Below, in pieces: positions 5,262-6,585 of a DNA stretch of 6,585 nt (position 1 is the stretch's first letter; every line of letters starts with the position of its first letter). The stretch comes from Oscillospiraceae bacterium (GTDB lineage: Bacteria > Bacillota > Clostridia > Oscillospirales > Acutalibacteraceae). The translations under genes were made by a program, and so were the position numbers. Below the pieces are notes generated by a model that was not told the DNA's origin, ran no database searches, and saw only the letters and a program-made list of their open reading frames with translations. The stretch spans positions 1-6,585 of the forward strand of contig JAQVYP010000099.1 in NCBI GenBank assembly GCA_029004655.1, read 5' to 3'.

Positions 5262-6437
5262 ATGGAAAATATACTTGAAGTAAAAAATGTTACCAAAATA
5301 TTTGGTTCCGGTGTTGATGCTGCTATGAAAATGCTGAAGGCTGGAAAGGATAAAAATCATATCTTTAAAAAGCTTGGAACGACCGTTGGAGCTGATAACG
5401 TCTCGTTTGATGTTAAGAAAGGTGAGATATTTGTCTTGATTGGGCTTTCCGGAAGTGGTAAATCTACTATAATCCGATGCCTAAATATGTTGTATCGCCC
5501 AAATGCCGGACAAATATTTTTCAATGGAAAAGATGCTTGTAAATTCGATAAAAACGAATTGCGTGGATTTCGAAGGAATAATATTTCAATGGTATTTCAG
5601 CATTTTGGTTTAATATCCAATCGCAATGTGATTGATAATGTTTCCTTTGGACTTGAAGTGAAAGGTATAGACAAGATTGAAAGAGAATCAAAATCAAGAG
5701 AAATGGTTTCTCTTGTCGGTCTTGATGGATGGGAAGATCATACTATATCCTCTCTTAGCGGAGGTATGCGTCAACGTGTAGGAATTGCCCGCGCATTAGC
5801 AAATGATCCGGATATTTTACTAATGGATGAGCCGTTTTCTGCACTTGACCCAATAGTAAGGCGCGATATGCAATTCGAACTGCTCAAAATTCAAAAGATG
5901 GTTCAAAAAACCATTGTTTTCATAACTCATGACATTAATGAAGCTTTTAAACTTGGCGATCGTGTTGCCATAATGAAAGACGGCAAGATTATACAAACAG
6001 GGACACCGGAAGACATATTGGAAAATCCAATCGATAGTTATGTTGAAGATTTTGTAAAAGACATTGATAAAACAAAAATTCTTTGTGCAAAACATGTAAT
6101 GGTTGTTCCCACTGCATTTATAAAATCGGGTGATGGACCACATGTTGCAATGAAGGGAATGAAATCAAACGGTGTTTCCAGCGTATATGTGGTTGGAGAA
6201 AATATGCAATTGATTGGTTTGCTAACTCTCGAAAGTGCAATAAAAGTGAAAAATGGTGAACTATCGATGAGTGAAGCAATCATTAAAGAAATTCCAATTA
6301 CGGATGTTGAAGTAACACTGCAAGACCTTATGCCAGTTGCGGCAGAAGCAAAATATCCTATTGCAGTCACAAATTCGAAAAACCAACTTATCGGTATTGT
6401 AACTAAAGCCTCCGTACTCTCATCTTTGGCTGGATGA
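5262..6437 (+). CDS. opuAA: Glycine betaine/quaternary amine ABC transporter ATP-binding protein with C-terminal CBS domains (OpuAA/ProV family)
   Basis: Cytoplasmic ATPase that drives the importer, 391 residues. The ABC domain covers about 1-265: Walker A GLSGSGKST (61-69), Q-loop Gln113 in VFQHFG, signature LSGGMRQ (165-171), Walker B ILLMDEP (185-191), D-loop SALDP and H-loop His223. The insertion before Walker A (AAMKMLKAGKDKNHIFKKLG) is characteristic of the ProV/OpuAA branch. From about 274 to the end there is a pair of CBS motifs, seen as GMKSNGVSSVYVV with LIGLLTLESAI, then YPIAVTNSKNQLIGIVTKA. In OpuA-type importers the CBS pair senses ionic strength, and in Lactococcus OpuA and Listeria OpuCA it binds cyclic di-AMP and inhibits transport. 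That function is possible here but not shown by the sequence. ATG 5262 is chosen because AAGGAGGA (5245-5252) precedes it by nine bases; an upstream ATG at 5220 lies within the permease gene and has no such site. Last gene of the operon, followed by a terminator. Confidence 0.96.
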   Translation: MENILEVKNVTKIFGSGVDAAMKMLKAGKDKNHIFKKLGTTVGADNVSFDVKKGEIFVLIGLSGSGKSTIIRCLNMLYRPNAGQIFFNGKDACKFDKNELRGFRRNNISMVFQHFGLISNRNVIDNVSFGLEVKGIDKIERESKSREMVSLVGLDGWEDHTISSLSGGMRQRVGIARALANDPDILLMDEPFSALDPIVRRDMQFELLKIQKMVQKTIVFITHDINEAFKLGDRVAIMKDGKIIQTGTPEDILENPIDSYVEDFVKDIDKTKILCAKHVMVVPTAFIKSGDGPHVAMKGMKSNGVSSVYVVGENMQLIGLLTLESAIKVKNGELSMSEAIIKEIPITDVEVTLQDLMPVAAEAKYPIAVTNSKNQLIGIVTKASVLSSLAG

Positions 6438-6460
6438 ACTTTTTGATTAATTTATTACTA

Positions 6461-6507
6461 AGCGCCCATAGAAAATGGCTTATCACCATTCTATGGGCGT
6501 TATTTTC
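6461..6507 (+). terminator. Intrinsic terminator of the importer operon
   Basis: CGCCCATAG (6463-6471) pairs with CTATGGGCG (6491-6499). The stem continues as AATGG with CCATT after a two-base bulge and closes on a seven-base loop. TTATTTT follows directly. The hairpin starts 24 bases after the ATPase stop codon, a standard place for rho-independent termination. Confidence 0.88.
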
Positions 6508-6585
6508 ATATGTAATGTCTACTGAACAATTTGCAAACCCGCATACCTTATTATCAGTATCAACAGAAGGTTAAAAACTATGATA

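Noticed and set aside
5820..6370. Two minus-strand open frames under the ATPase gene
   Set aside because: They are shadows of the ABC/CBS coding frame, with no ribosome sites and no protein-like features.
6515..6574. Short plus-strand frame of 19 codons after the terminator
   Set aside because: It has no ribosome site, is very short and has no recognisable features.
6565..6585. Possible gene start at the right edge: AGAAGG followed by ATG at 6580
   Set aside because: The ribosome site is weak, spacing is long at nine bases, no promoter is visible after the terminator, and only two codons remain in the window.

Overview
The window looks like an AT-rich, low-GC Gram-positive chromosome, most likely Clostridia or a related Firmicute. 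The support is strong AGGAGG-type ribosome sites, sigma-A-type -35/-10 boxes, a lipobox lipoprotein as the ABC binding protein, and protein families typical of that group. I cannot name the species. Six complete genes lie in two divergent transcription units around a 356-base intergenic region. The start of a further gene runs off the left edge.

Left unit (minus strand, read from about 3060 down to 1): a PII-like small signalling protein; a CPA2-type monovalent cation/H+ antiporter whose start overlaps the PII-like gene by 17 bases; a GntR-type winged-helix regulator fused through a coiled coil to an RCK_C (TrkA_C) domain, which is the BusR architecture; a GufA-type ZIP metal transporter about 1 base after the regulator stop; and a strong ribosome site plus ATG at the left edge. 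The promoter is TTGCAT-17-TATAAT.

Centre (3025-3380): two outward-facing promoters are separated by a 158-base palindromic element with perfect 13-base terminal inverted repeats. Its core is roughly three-quarters GC, in sharp contrast to its surroundings. It looks like a MITE- or REP-type repeat. The rightward promoter (TTGACA-17-TATTAT) has a 13-base dyad over its -35 box and an 8+8 inverted repeat just after the expected transcription start. Both are candidate operator sites.

Right unit (plus strand, 3381-6437): a compatible-solute ABC importer of the OpuA/ProU class in the order binding lipoprotein, permease, ATPase with C-terminal CBS domains. The genes are tightly spaced and end at a clear intrinsic terminator at 6461-6507. 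I see no supportable gene in 6508-6585.

Inferred joint role: osmotic and ion homeostasis. The importer brings in glycine betaine or a related quaternary amine, and the antiporter exports K+ or Na+ in exchange for protons. The BusR-like protein probably represses the importer operon in response to cyclic di-AMP. The PII-like protein may gate the antiporter. Protein families are read directly from sequence. Ligand, regulatory link and exact substrates are inferences from the families and the layout.
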